The notes under the pieces are model-generated. The model had not been told where the DNA came from. It saw only the letters and a list, made by a program, of their open reading frames with translations, and searched no databases. DNA of 64,000 nt from Oscillospiraceae bacterium (GTDB lineage: Bacteria > Bacillota > Clostridia > Oscillospirales > Oscillospiraceae). The stretch is from the NCBI GenBank assembly GCA_015068325.1, contig SVKQ01000001.1:1-64000 (forward strand). Reading direction: 5' to 3'. Both the position numbers and the translations under genes were made by a program. Shown here piece after piece: positions 35,982 through 44,201 of this stretch; positions within the stretch are counted from its first letter, which is position 1; each line of letters opens with the position of its first letter.

Positions 35982-36349
35982 TCGGATGCACCTCCCTCAT
36001 GGCTGTCGATCAGACGGCGCAGCGCCTCCACCTCCGCCTCGGTGAGCTTTTCCCGGCGGGCAAAGGCCGCCACGAAGGCCGGCAGCGACCCCTCGAAGGT
36101 GCGCTCCACCAGCCCGTCCAGCTCGGCGGCCTGGGCCTCCTCCTTGCTGACCAGGGCGGTGACGGTGGCGCACTCGTTCTTCACCACGCCCCGCTCCGCC
36201 AGGCGGCGGATCACCGTGTAGGTGGTGGCCTTGGACCAGCCCAGCCTTTCCCGGCACAGCCGCACCAGCTCGGTGCTGTTCACCGGCTCGTGCTCCCACA
36301 GGATCAGGCAGAAGCGGTACTCGCTCTCAAAGATTTTCGGTGTCGGCAT
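35978..36349 (-). CDS. BlaI/MecI family repressor
   Basis: A 123-aa winged-helix repressor (ESEYRFCLILWEHEPVNSTELV, GWSKATTYTVIRRL). It pairs with the BlaR1-like protease. GGAGGGG precedes the ATG at 36349. Its dyad operator overlaps the -10 (36407-36423), so autoregulation is expected. Confidence 0.92.
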   Translation of the reverse strand: MPTPKIFESEYRFCLILWEHEPVNSTELVRLCRERLGWSKATTYTVIRRLAERGVVKNECATVTALVSKEEAQAAELDGLVERTFEGSLPAFVAAFARREKLTEAEVEALRRLIDSHEGGASE

Positions 36350-36406
36350 GGGACACCCCTCCTTATACCCAAAAGGTCGAATCAATTAAACCCATCTGTC
36401 GGGACA

Positions 36407-36435
36407 AGTTTAACACAGTAAACCTCGCCTGTCAA
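36407..36435 (-). promoter_or_regulatory. Promoter and BlaI operator of the blaI-blaR1 operon
   Basis: On the minus strand TTGACA, 17-bp spacer, TAAACT. A dyad GTTTA-6-TAAAC (36408-36423) overlaps the -10. Confidence 0.75.
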
Positions 36436-36540
36436 CCGGGTAGGGAAAATTTTTGGCCGTTGGCCGGGAACGGGCAACAGGGGGGCTCACGAACGGCCCT
36501 GACGGGGGTAAGAGTAGAGGGCCGAAGGGGGGTGAGGAAC

Positions 36541-36846
36541 ATGGACGAGCTGAGGCTCCTGTCGGAGATCTGCTCCTGTGCCACGGCGATGGCGGCGGCG
36601 GTGGTGCTGCTGGTGAAACCGGCACGGGAGCGGTTCACAGGCTTCAGGGCGCTGCGGGACGGGCAGAAGTGCCTGCTGCGCAGCAGTATGCTGCGGACCT
36701 ATTACCGCAACCGGGAGAGCGGCGCTATCCGCCAGTATGAGCTGGAGAACTTCAATCTGGCGTACCGGGCCTACAAGGCGCTGAAGGGCAACAGCTTCAT
36801 CGACCGGATCTACGCCGAGGTGCAGAAGTGGCAGGTGCTCTCATGA
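36541..36846 (+). CDS. Small protein of a phage-type lysis cassette
   Basis: A 101-aa protein with an N-terminal hydrophobic segment (residues 12-28) and a basic helical remainder. It precedes a holin and a GH25 lysozyme in the same direction. Similar short membrane proteins are found at this place in Clostridia prophages. Ribosome site GGGGTGAGG. Function unknown. Confidence 0.7.
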   Translation: MDELRLLSEICSCATAMAAAVVLLVKPARERFTGFRALRDGQKCLLRSSMLRTYYRNRESGAIRQYELENFNLAYRAYKALKGNSFIDRIYAEVQKWQVLS

Positions 36847-36935
36847 GGCACCGTCGCCCCGCCGGACACATACGCTGGAGGGGTGGGATACAACAGAGGG
36901 ACCCGCGGCCTATCCGCGGGGGAAAGAGAGGAACG

Positions 36936-37145
36936 ATGAGCAAACGATGGTGGAGAGCGGCGGCCGTACGGGCCGTGCGCACCGTGGCCCAGGCGGCGGC
37001 CTCGCTGATCGGTGTGGGCGCCGTGATGAGCGACGTGCACTGGCCGACGGTGGCCAGCGCCTCGCTGCTGGCGGGGATCCTGTCCCTGCTGACCAGCGTG
37101 GCGGGCCTGCCGGAGGTGGACGGGACGGAGGAGCGCGGCGCATGA
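36936..37145 (+). CDS. Phage holin (r1t-like)
   Basis: A 69-aa protein with basic N-terminus and two hydrophobic segments (residues about 12-32 and 40-57). The AQAAASLIGVGAVMSDVHW segment is typical of r1t-type holins. It forms membrane holes that release an endolysin. The stop overlaps the lysozyme start (ATGA). Confidence 0.82.
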   Translation: MSKRWWRAAAVRAVRTVAQAAASLIGVGAVMSDVHWPTVASASLLAGILSLLTSVAGLPEVDGTEERGA

Positions 37146-38023
37146 GGAAATTCGGCATCGACGTGTCTACCTGGCAGGGGGATTTCAACTTTGAAAAAGC
37201 CGTGGCCGAGGGGGTGCAGTTTGCCGTCCTCAAGGGCGGCGGCGGGGACGACGGGCTCTATGTGGACCGGCGCTTCGCCGACAACTACCGCAAGGCCGCG
37301 GCGCTGGACCTGCCGGTGGGCTGCTACTGGTTCAGCCGGGCGCTGACGGCAGAGGAGGCCCGGCGGGAGGCGGACTACTTCTACGACCGCTGTCTGCAGG
37401 GCCGGCAGTTCGCCCTGCCGGTCTATATGGACGTGGAGCACAAGGCCATGCTGGCCCTGGGCAAACGGAAGCTGACGGACGTCGTAAAGGCCTGGTGCGC
37501 CGCGCTGGAGGAGAAGGACATGCTGCCCGGTATCTACAGCTCCAAGTACTATTTCGACGCATATCTCTACGACGGTGAGTTGATGCAATACCCCCACTGG
37601 GTGGCCTCCTGGTCCAAAAGCTGCCGCTTCACACCGGAGAGCTGCTTCGGGATGTGGCAGTTCGGCGGGGAGACGAACCTGCTGCGCAGCAACAAGGTGG
37701 CGGGCGTGGTGTGCGACCAGGACTATCTGCTGATCGACTACCCGGCCCGGATCCGGCGGGAGGGGAAAAACGGCTTCGCGACGGAGAGCGCCGCGCAGAA
37801 GGAGGTGTGTACGGTGACGCTGCCTGTTCTGCGCAAGGGGATGCAGTCCGGCTATGTGAAGACGGCCCAGATCCTGCTGAACGCTTATTTCAACGCCGGT
37901 CTGGCGGTGGATGGCGGCTTCGGCAGCAAGACCTATGCCGCCGTGGTGGCCTATCAGAAAAACCGCGGGCTGACCGTGGACGGCGTGGTGGGCACCCAGA
38001 CCTGGGGCCAGCTGCTGAAGTAA
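37142..38023 (+). CDS. GH25 lysozyme with C-terminal peptidoglycan-binding domain
   Basis: A 293-aa endolysin. Residues 1-190 are a GH25 muramidase (FGIDVSTWQG; YMDVEH at about 98, acidic pair). Residues about 225-293 are a PG_binding_1 domain (VDGGFGSKTYAAVVAYQ and TVDGVVGTQTWGQLL). No signal peptide, so export depends on the upstream holin. No other phage genes lie nearby, so the cassette is isolated and perhaps domesticated. Confidence 0.92.
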   Translation: MRKFGIDVSTWQGDFNFEKAVAEGVQFAVLKGGGGDDGLYVDRRFADNYRKAAALDLPVGCYWFSRALTAEEARREADYFYDRCLQGRQFALPVYMDVEHKAMLALGKRKLTDVVKAWCAALEEKDMLPGIYSSKYYFDAYLYDGELMQYPHWVASWSKSCRFTPESCFGMWQFGGETNLLRSNKVAGVVCDQDYLLIDYPARIRREGKNGFATESAAQKEVCTVTLPVLRKGMQSGYVKTAQILLNAYFNAGLAVDGGFGSKTYAAVVAYQKNRGLTVDGVVGTQTWGQLLK

Positions 38024-38028
38024 AAAGG

Positions 38029-38072
38029 GGAGAGCGGCCGCCCTGCCTACTCTGGCAGGGCGGCCGCTCTCC
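38029..38072. terminator. Long hairpin after the lysozyme gene
   Basis: GGAGAGCGGCCGCCCTGCC pairs with GGCAGGGCGGCCGCTCTCC around TACTCT. On the minus strand it is followed by TTTTT. Confidence 0.75.
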
Positions 38073-38082
38073 TCCGGTGGAC

Positions 38083-38132
38083 GGAGCAGCCGGGCGGAGA
38101 GGGGAAGAGGCATCCTCTCACCCGGCTGCTCC
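38083..38132. terminator. Second hairpin before the anti-sigma gene
   Basis: GGAGCAGCCGGG pairs with CCCGGCTGCTCC across a 26-nt loop. Probably the 3' terminator of the sigma/anti-sigma operon. Confidence 0.55.
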
Positions 38133-38151
38133 GACATGTCATGGGCAGGGA

Positions 38152-39186
38152 TCAATCGTCATCCCGTTCGTCCCGGTCGTCGTCATCGTCGACGTCGAGA
38201 TCATTGTCCTCGTCGTCCTCATCGATGTCGTGGTCCTCGTCGTCCTCGTCATCGCGGTCGCTGCGTCCATCCCGGTCGTTCCGGTCATTGTCCAGGCTGT
38301 CATCGTCCCGGTCATCGGCGGCGTCGTCATCACGGTCGTCGGCCCAGTCCTCCAGATCGTCGATGAGATCGTCGATGAGGTCGTTCAGGTCGTCGTCATC
38401 CCAGCCGGCGCTGCGGTAGTCGGAATAGTCCCCCAGGTCGATGCCCATGTCTTTCAGCTGGCGTGCCAGGTCGCTCATGCTCAGAGCGGCCAGATCTGTG
38501 TAGTCCAACGCGGGATGGGCGTCCACCAGCTTTTGCAGCAGGGCCGCCTTGCCGGGGCTGATGCCGTAGGCCTCCGCCAGATCCTCCAGCGCGTCGTCGT
38601 CATGGATGGTCTGACCCAGAACGGCGCCGGAGCCCACCAGGGAGGTGAGACAGCCGTCCAGCTCCCGGGAGAGGCGGGTGCTGAGCGACTGGGCCCGCTG
38701 GGGATCGCGGCTGTCCACCGACAGGAGGACGACGCTGCGGCCCCGGGTGAGATAGCCGTGGCGGACCATGGAGCCCAGGATGGCGTTGAGGGCCGTGTTC
38801 AGGTCGGCGCGTCGCAGGTCCATGCCCTCCAGGATCAGCTGGCCGTCGGCATTTTCGGCGGCGGCCCGCAGAACACGTTCCTGCCGGTCAATCTGCAGCT
38901 GGACGCCGGGGTTCACGTCCAGATAGACGGTGGCGGCGGGGCGACGGGCGAACAGGGTCAGCGACAGCACGCACAGGGCCAGACAGGCGGCCGCGGCGGC
39001 CAGCGCACGGATCAGAGGAACAGAAGGCTTCTTCTGCTTCTGCGGAGCGATGCCGTCGAGATACCACTCGTCGCCGGAGGCCTGTTCCACCGGGCGGGAC
39101 CAGACGGCCTCGGCCTCATGGGGAGTCAGAGCGCGGGCGCCGTCCCGGATGTGCTGTTCCAGTTTTGCGTTTGTCATGTAGCTCAT
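38152..39186 (-). CDS. RsgI-like anti-sigma factor with Asp-rich tail
   Basis: A 344-aa single-pass membrane protein. An N-terminal cytoplasmic part (1-57), a membrane helix (about 58-79), an RsgI-type external domain (VYLDVNPGVQLQID, then RADLNTALN, about 82-200), a helical part, and a last segment of roughly 85 residues made almost wholly of Asp with Arg, Glu and Asn. It should sequester the co-encoded sigma factor; the ATG overlaps the sigma stop (ATGA). The acidic tail would lie outside the membrane and may bind cations or wall polymers. Confidence 0.82.
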   Translation of the reverse strand: MSYMTNAKLEQHIRDGARALTPHEAEAVWSRPVEQASGDEWYLDGIAPQKQKKPSVPLIRALAAAAACLALCVLSLTLFARRPAATVYLDVNPGVQLQIDRQERVLRAAAENADGQLILEGMDLRRADLNTALNAILGSMVRHGYLTRGRSVVLLSVDSRDPQRAQSLSTRLSRELDGCLTSLVGSGAVLGQTIHDDDALEDLAEAYGISPGKAALLQKLVDAHPALDYTDLAALSMSDLARQLKDMGIDLGDYSDYRSAGWDDDDLNDLIDDLIDDLEDWADDRDDDAADDRDDDSLDNDRNDRDGRSDRDDEDDEDHDIDEDDEDNDLDVDDDDDRDERDDD

Positions 39187-39758
39187 AGTGCTCCCTCCAA
39201 CTGACGGCGCAGCTTGCCGAGACCGCGGCTGTACTTGCTCAGCACAGTGGACAGCGGCAGCTGCAGGATTTGGGCGATCTCCCGATGCTTTAGGCCCGAC
39301 ACGGCGTGGAGCACGATGATCTGATACTCCTCCGGGGGCAGGTGGGCCAGAGCGGACTCCAGCACGATGCGGTCCTCCCGGTCTCTGATGCCGTCCAGCT
39401 CCGCGGGCCGGCCCAGCTCCTCGGCGCTGACAGCGGCGTAGTGCTGCTGACGGCGGAAACGCATCATGCACACGTTCCGCGTGATGGTCAGCACCCAGGC
39501 CATGGGTTTGCCCCGGGGCTGATAGAGATGGGCAGCGGAGCGGATCTTCAAAAAGGTCTCCTGCATGGCGTCCTCGGCGTCGGAGCGGTTGCGCAGCAGG
39601 GACAGGGCGAAGGCGAACACGGCATCCGCCGTCTGCTCATACAGGGCGCTGAAGGCAGCTCCGTCACCCAGGGCGATCTTACAGAACAGTGTTTCGTCGA
39701 TGGGAACAGCCGCGCGCCGGGGCGGGCTGGCGTAGTCCACGGCGGAGAAAGTCAGCAT
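39183..39758 (-). CDS. ECF-type RNA polymerase sigma factor
   Basis: A 191-aa sigma-70 family protein with region 2 (NRSDAEDAMQETFLKI; AWVLTITRNVCMMRFRR) and region 4 (LPPEEYQIIVLHAVSGLKHREIAQIL). The start at 39758 has a GAGG site; a Met at 39803 lies at the promoter start and is unlikely to be used. Paired with the downstream RsgI-like anti-sigma. Confidence 0.92.
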   Translation of the reverse strand: MLTFSAVDYASPPRRAAVPIDETLFCKIALGDGAAFSALYEQTADAVFAFALSLLRNRSDAEDAMQETFLKIRSAAHLYQPRGKPMAWVLTITRNVCMMRFRRQQHYAAVSAEELGRPAELDGIRDREDRIVLESALAHLPPEEYQIIVLHAVSGLKHREIAQILQLPLSTVLSKYSRGLGKLRRQLEGAL

Positions 39759-39801
39759 ATGGTCCTCACCTCGCTGCCATGTCAGAATACTTTCCATGCC
39801 C

Positions 39802-39831
39802 ATTATAGTACGTTTTTTTCCTGCTGCACAA
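39802..39831 (-). promoter_or_regulatory. Promoter of the sigma/anti-sigma operon
   Basis: TTGTGC, 18-bp spacer, TATAAT on the minus strand; it overlaps the end of the DUF4956 gene. Confidence 0.6.
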
Positions 39832-40471
39832 GCCCCAGAATGACAGTCAGGTTGCCGTTGCGGCAGCGAAGCTGGTCGATGAAGTCCTTTTCCGCGGCCG
39901 GGTCGCGCAGCTCTACCAGATAGGACAGCTCGTACATGGTGCCCATATTGGTGGTCTTGACCCGCTCCAGCCGGGCGGAGCGGGTATAGGCCTGAAACAG
40001 ATCGTCAAAGAGACCGTTGTAGCTCAGATCCTCGGGGATGGTGACGCGGAGCTGGCGCTGGCGGGAGGCGGTGCGGTCCAGCCCCAGCCTCTGCAGCAGC
40101 AGCAGTACCAGTGATACAGCCACGGCGATCAGCACGGCCAGCGTCAAAAAGCCCATGCCGGCAGCCAGACCCACCGCCATGGAGAAGAAAAGGAAGCCGA
40201 TCTCAGCGGCCGTGCCGGCGGCGCTGCGGAAGCGCACCAGACCGAAGGCACCCAACACCGCCACCGAGACGCCCAGGTTGCCGTTGACGATCATGATGAC
40301 GCAGCTCACCAACAGGGGCAGGACCGCCAGCACCAGCTGGAACTTGCCGCTGCGACCCTCCACCAGACGGTAGAGCAGGGCGATGAGCAGCCCCAAAGCC
40401 ACGGCGGTGCCCATGATGGGCAGCACGGTGGCAATGTCAAAAACACCGTCGTGGGAAATACTTGTCAGCAT
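39803..40471 (-). CDS. DUF4956 family membrane protein
   Basis: A 222-aa protein with four hydrophobic segments in the first 130 residues and a soluble C-terminal ferredoxin-like part (residues 140-222). The segment GAFGLVRFRSAAGTAAEIGF is characteristic. These proteins accompany VTC-type polyphosphate polymerases; here the start overlaps the end of that gene by 7 bp. Confidence 0.87.
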   Translation of the reverse strand: MLTSISHDGVFDIATVLPIMGTAVALGLLIALLYRLVEGRSGKFQLVLAVLPLLVSCVIMIVNGNLGVSVAVLGAFGLVRFRSAAGTAAEIGFLFFSMAVGLAAGMGFLTLAVLIAVAVSLVLLLLQRLGLDRTASRQRQLRVTIPEDLSYNGLFDDLFQAYTRSARLERVKTTNMGTMYELSYLVELRDPAAEKDFIDQLRCRNGNLTVILGLVQQEKNVL

Positions 40472-41238
40472 ACGATTTTCCTCCTGTTCTCTGTCTGTTC
40501 ATCCGGCCCGCGGCTCAGCAGCGCCTCCAGCTCCGTGGAGCCCAGCTCCTTTTTGTAAATGCTTCCGTATTTGGAGAAGGAGACGGGATAGATCCGCAGG
40601 TCCGACAGGATGCGGACGAACCACAGCGGCGTGGCGCCCAGGATCTTGGTCTCCATCAGATACCAGCCATGGGGCAGCAGCGGCCGGCCGGCGTCGCCGT
40701 TCTCCAGCCCCATGCGGGTGCGGCGGCTGCGGATGTTCCGGTCGAAGGTGACGCGGAACTCCGGATCCTGCCGAGCGAACAGCGCCACGCGGTCATAGGC
40801 GATGCAGATGCTGCGGTGCAGGGGATAGCGGGCCAGAAAAAAGTCCAGCTCCCGGAGGATCTGGCTGTCCTCGGCGGGACGTACGCCCTGATCCAGATAG
40901 AGGTAGGCGTCCTGCAGCGTCAACTGGATGCGGCGCTTGTTGACGATGTCGCCGTACTTCTTCTTGATCTCCAGGTAGACGGCGGAGTCCGGCGCGGGAA
41001 CGCCGTAGCTGCGCAGGCGCAGCTTTTCCTTGTAAAGCGGCTTTTCGATGGAGCGCCGGATCAGCAGGTTGTCAGGGGTGTCGTAGTAGATGTTGCAGAT
41101 GGTGTGCAGGCCGTAGGCGTCCTGCTCCATATAGGGCTTGAGGCGCTGGCGGAGCCGCTGATACACGGTCTCCGGCATGAGATACTTCTTTTCGCAGCGG
41201 TTGAACACGGCGGCAAAGGCCGGTGTGGTGCGCTCCAT
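40465..41238 (-). CDS. VTC-domain polyphosphate polymerase-like protein
   Basis: A 257-aa protein with the VTC tunnel fold pattern: the RCEKKYLMP start, IYYDTPDN, KEKLRLRSYG, YLEIKKKYG and KRRIQL, basic residues lining the active tunnel. VTC enzymes make inorganic polyphosphate from ATP. AAGGAG is 9 bp ahead of the ATG at 41238; a GTG 9 bp further upstream is too close to it. Confidence 0.9.
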   Translation of the reverse strand: MERTTPAFAAVFNRCEKKYLMPETVYQRLRQRLKPYMEQDAYGLHTICNIYYDTPDNLLIRRSIEKPLYKEKLRLRSYGVPAPDSAVYLEIKKKYGDIVNKRRIQLTLQDAYLYLDQGVRPAEDSQILRELDFFLARYPLHRSICIAYDRVALFARQDPEFRVTFDRNIRSRRTRMGLENGDAGRPLLPHGWYLMETKILGATPLWFVRILSDLRIYPVSFSKYGSIYKKELGSTELEALLSRGPDEQTENRRKIVC

Positions 41239-41376
41239 GGGATCCACTCCTTTCGCGTTGTGTGCTCTATCAGTAAAACGCGGCAGGGAGGCGTTTTATC
41301 GCAGGGGAGAGAAAAATTTTTGGAGGCCCGGCAAACCGGACTGCATGGAGCGGCGGAAAATTGTGGCGCAAAGTCG

Positions 41377-41405
41377 TTGACAACGGAGCGAAACTGTGGT
41401 ATCCT
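41377..41405 (+). promoter_or_regulatory. tRNA cluster promoter
   Basis: TTGACA, 17-bp spacer, TATCCT; 33 bp before tRNA-Gly. Confidence 0.8.
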
Positions 41406-41438
41406 ATCAAAGCTGACGATTTCTGCGGAGGGCGCTGT

Positions 41439-41513
41439 GCGGGTGTAGCACAATGGCCAGGGCACCAGCCTTCCAAGCTGGGGATGCGGGTTCGATTCCC
41501 GTCACCCGCTCCA
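41439..41513 (+). tRNA. tRNA-Gly (TCC)
   Basis: GCGGGTG pairs with CACCCGC; anticodon TCC; GTTCGATTC T-arm; CCA encoded. First of five tRNAs. Confidence 0.96.
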
Positions 41514-41526
41514 ACTGTTTATCTAT

Positions 41527-41603
41527 GCGCCAATAGCTCAGTTGGATAGAGCAACAGCCTTCTAAGCTGTGGGCCGGGGGTTCGAGTCCCTCTTGGCGTG
41601 CCA
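41527..41603 (+). tRNA. tRNA-Arg (TCT)
   Basis: GCGCCAA pairs with TTGGCGT; anticodon TCT in a regular 7-nt loop; CCA encoded. Confidence 0.96.
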
Positions 41604-41652
41604 TTTCTCTCCGGTCCCGCGGCGAACCGTCAGCTGCCCGTGCGGACGTATG

Positions 41653-41729
<77 letters not shown>

Positions 41730-41784
41730 CAGCGGAAATCAGGGATTGGGAGTGATCCCGATCCCTGTTTCCCTATCTCCACAC

Positions 41785-41859
41785 AGGGGTGTAGCCAAGT
41801 GGTAAGGCAAGGGACTTTGACTCCCTCATCCGCTGGTTCGAGTCCAGCCATCCCTGCCA
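41785..41859 (+). tRNA. tRNA-Gln (TTG)
   Basis: AGGGGTG pairs with CATCCCT; anticodon TTG; CCA encoded. Confidence 0.95.
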
Positions 41860-41893
41860 GAACGCTCCGGGGCCGTGCCCCTTTTGCATATCC

Positions 41894-41969
41894 GCTCCGT
41901 TAGCTCAGTCGGTAGAGCACCTGCCTTTTAAGCAGGGTGTCCGGGGTTCGAATCCCCGACGGGGCACCA
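41894..41969 (+). tRNA. tRNA-Lys (TTT)
   Basis: GCTCCGT pairs with ACGGGGC; anticodon TTT; CCA encoded. Confidence 0.96.
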
Positions 41970-41973
41970 GAAA

Positions 41974-42004
41974 AGCGACCACCCCTGTGGGGTGGTCGCT
42001 TTTC
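41974..42004 (+). terminator. tRNA cluster terminator
   Basis: AGCGACCACCCC-TGT-GGGGTGGTCGCT followed by TTTT. Confidence 0.9.
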
Positions 42005-42026
42005 TGGTCGAAGGGAAGTTCGAAAT

Positions 42027-42056
42027 GAGAAATGCCGCCCGGGGGCGGCATTTCTC
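42027..42056 (-). terminator. pyrE terminator
   Basis: GAGAAATGCCGCCC pairs with GGGCGGCATTTCTC around a 2-nt loop. It lies downstream of the pyr operon. Confidence 0.65.
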
Positions 42057-42102
42057 GTATTTCCGTGTGGTATCCCGTTGCGCGGCGCGCTGCTTCGTGC
42101 GC

Positions 42103-42738
42103 TTATCTGGCGGTGATCCAGCTCTCGTCGGAGGGATCGTTGCGGAAGGCGATGAGCCGCTCCACATCCTCGGGGCGGATATAGCCCTCGGCGGCGGCCA
42201 CGCGGGTGACGGTGTCGAAGTCGGTGAGGGAGTGGTTCTCCACGCCGGCCTCGGCCATGCGGCGCAGGCCCTTGGCCATGCCATAGGTGAAGATGCTGAC
42301 GATGCCAAGCACGTCGGCGCCGGCTTCCCGCAGGGCGCTGACCACCTCCAGCACGCTGCCGCCGGTGGAGATGAGATCCTCCACCACCACCACTTTCTGG
42401 CCCGGCTCCAGCCGGCCCTCGATGCGGTTCTGGCGGCCGTGGTCCTTGTTGCCGCTGCGGACATAGCCCATGGGCAGGCCCAGAATGTGGCCGGTGATGG
42501 CCGCGTGGGCGATGCCGGCGGTGGACGTGCCCATCAGCACCTCCACGTCCGGATACAGGGTGCGGATCAGCTCTGCCAAGCCGTTTTCAATGTCGCTGCG
42601 GACGGCGGGGGCGGTGAGGGTCAGGCGGTTGTCGCAGTAGATGGGGCTCTTGATGCCGCTGGCCCAGGTGAAGGGCTCCTCGGGCCGCAGAAAGACGGCG
42701 CCGATGGAGAGCAGGTCCTTTGCAATGCGCTCTTTCAT
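42103..42738 (-). CDS. pyrE: Orotate phosphoribosyltransferase
   Basis: A 211-aa enzyme converting orotate and PRPP to OMP in pyrimidine synthesis. The PRPP-binding loop VVVVEDLISTGGS (about residues 120-132) and the flexible loop (GYVRSGNKDHGRQN) are intact. AGGAGG is best spaced for the ATG at 42738. Third gene of the pyrF-HAD-pyrE operon. Confidence 0.95.
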   Translation of the reverse strand: MKERIAKDLLSIGAVFLRPEEPFTWASGIKSPIYCDNRLTLTAPAVRSDIENGLAELIRTLYPDVEVLMGTSTAGIAHAAITGHILGLPMGYVRSGNKDHGRQNRIEGRLEPGQKVVVVEDLISTGGSVLEVVSALREAGADVLGIVSIFTYGMAKGLRRMAEAGVENHSLTDFDTVTRVAAAEGYIRPEDVERLIAFRNDPSDESWITAR

Positions 42739-42754
42739 GTTCATATCCTCCTTA

Positions 42755-43405
42755 TCATTCCATCAGCAGGGCCGTGAGGCTCTGCACAGTTTCGGTGATG
42801 CGGCGGGCCCCGGCCTGCTCCAGCTCGGCGCGGCTGCCGTAGCCGTACAGCACGCCCACAGCGGTCAGACCCACCCGGCGGGCACCCTCCACATCGTGGC
42901 GGCGGTCACCCACCATGACGGCACCGGACAGATCTGTGATCCCGGCGCGGCGCAGGGCGTTGCGGATGATGCGATCCTTGTGGGCGGCCTCCGGCGGCGC
43001 GGGCGGCGCGCCGCAGATGACGGACAGGTGCTCCGCCAGTCCGAAGTGGTGCAGGATGCGCACCGCCATCTCCTCCGGCTTGGTGGTGGCCACCAGCAGA
43101 CGCTTGCCGGCGGCGCGGAGGGCGGAGAGCATGTCGGCCACGCCCGGATAGGGCTCGTTTTCCTGCCAGCCGCGGTGGTCGTAGTAGTCCCGGAACAGGC
43201 GGACGGCCTCGTCAGACTGGGCCGGCGACAGGCCGAAGCGGTCCTGAAAGGCCTCATACAGCGGCGGACCGATGAGCCAGGTCAGCTTTTCCGGCGGCTC
43301 GTGGACGCCGAAGGGCGCCAGCGCCGTGGAGGCGGCGGTGGTAATGCCTACCCGGGGATCGGTCAGCGTGCCGTCCAGGTCGAAGAGGATGGTATGCCAA
43401 CCCAT
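42755..43405 (-). CDS. HAD family phosphatase (phosphoglycolate phosphatase-like)
   Basis: A 216-aa HAD-superfamily hydrolase. Motif I is FDLDGTLTD (nucleophile Asp near residue 9), motif II VATTK, motif III/IV MVGDRRHD. A four-helix cap lies between motifs I and II. It sits between pyrF and pyrE with short gaps (3 and 16 bp). Role may be nucleotide or phosphoglycolate dephosphorylation. Confidence 0.87.
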   Translation of the reverse strand: MGWHTILFDLDGTLTDPRVGITTAASTALAPFGVHEPPEKLTWLIGPPLYEAFQDRFGLSPAQSDEAVRLFRDYYDHRGWQENEPYPGVADMLSALRAAGKRLLVATTKPEEMAVRILHHFGLAEHLSVICGAPPAPPEAAHKDRIIRNALRRAGITDLSGAVMVGDRRHDVEGARRVGLTAVGVLYGYGSRAELEQAGARRITETVQSLTALLME

Positions 43406-43408
43406 GGA

Positions 43409-44107
43409 TCAGCCCACGAAGTCCGCCATGCAGCGGCGGTAGGCGGCCACGGGATCGCCCGACTTGGTGATGGGGCGGCCCACCACGATGTAGTCCGAGC
43501 CCAGCTCACGGGCGCGGGCGGGGGTGGTGACGCGCTGCTGGTCGCCGCGGTCGGCCTCACTGAAGCGGATGCCGGGGGTGACAGTCAGGAAGCCGGCGCC
43601 GCAGGTGTCGTGGACGCGGCCGGCCTCCAGCGGGGAGCAGACCACACCGTCCAGCCCGGCGGCCTTGGCGTTGGCGGCGTACTGCAGCACCACCTCGTCC
43701 AGCGGGCGGGCGATCAGCAGCTCGTTCTGCATGCGGGTCTGGTCGATGGAGGTCAGCTGGGTCACGGCGATCATCAGGGGGCGGGTGCCGTCGGGCCGGA
43801 CCAGACCCTCCATGGCACCGCGCATCATGTCCATGCCGCCGGCGGCGTGCAGGTTGCAGATGTCCACGTCCAGCCCGGCCAGCACGGCGGCGGAGCTGCG
43901 GACGGTGTTGGGGATGTCGTGCATCTTCAGGTCCAGGAAGATCTTGTGGCCCCGGGCCTTGATCTCGCGGACGATGGAGGGGCCGGTGGCGAAGAACAGC
44001 TCCATGCCGATCTTCACGAAGGGCTTCTCATCGGTGAACTTGTCCAGAAATGCGTAGGTGTGCTCCGCGGTGGCGAAGTCGCAGGCGACGATGACGTCTT
44101 TTCCCAT
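43409..44107 (-). CDS. pyrF: Orotidine 5'-phosphate decarboxylase
   Basis: A 232-aa TIM-barrel enzyme that decarboxylates OMP to UMP. The active-site segment FLDLKMHDIPNTV (residues about 57-69, D-x-K-x-x-D) and the C-terminal VTPGIRF and VVGRPITKS phosphate-binding strands are present. AGGAGGATAT precedes the ATG at 44107. First enzyme gene after a long attenuator leader. Confidence 0.95.
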   Translation of the reverse strand: MGKDVIVACDFATAEHTYAFLDKFTDEKPFVKIGMELFFATGPSIVREIKARGHKIFLDLKMHDIPNTVRSSAAVLAGLDVDICNLHAAGGMDMMRGAMEGLVRPDGTRPLMIAVTQLTSIDQTRMQNELLIARPLDEVVLQYAANAKAAGLDGVVCSPLEAGRVHDTCGAGFLTVTPGIRFSEADRGDQQRVTTPARARELGSDYIVVGRPITKSGDPVAAYRRCMADFVG

Positions 44108-44162
44108 GGTTCGATATCCTCCTGTATCATCATGCCGCACGCAGCGGCGTATTGACCGGCGT

Positions 44163-44201
44163 AAAAAAACGGCCCGCGATGCCATGGCATCAGCGGAGCC
44201 G
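44163..44201 (-). terminator. Second leader terminator, just before pyrF
   Basis: On the minus strand CGGCTCCGC/GCGGGCCG with inner GATGCC-ATG-GCATC hairpin, then TTTTTTT. It lies about 50 nt before pyrF and overlaps the end of a 35-codon frame. Confidence 0.75.

Noticed and set aside
33792-36221. Long plus-strand frame opposite blaR1/blaI
   Set aside because: Antisense to well supported genes, and no recognisable motif.
38152-38410. Tandem DNA repeat
   Set aside because: The GTCGTC-rich look comes from Asp codons in the anti-sigma tail; the frame is continuous and not a separate element.
42641-44155. Long plus-strand frame opposite pyrF-HAD-pyrE
   Set aside because: All three genes on the minus strand have intact catalytic motifs. 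The plus frame is His/Gln/Gly-rich noise.
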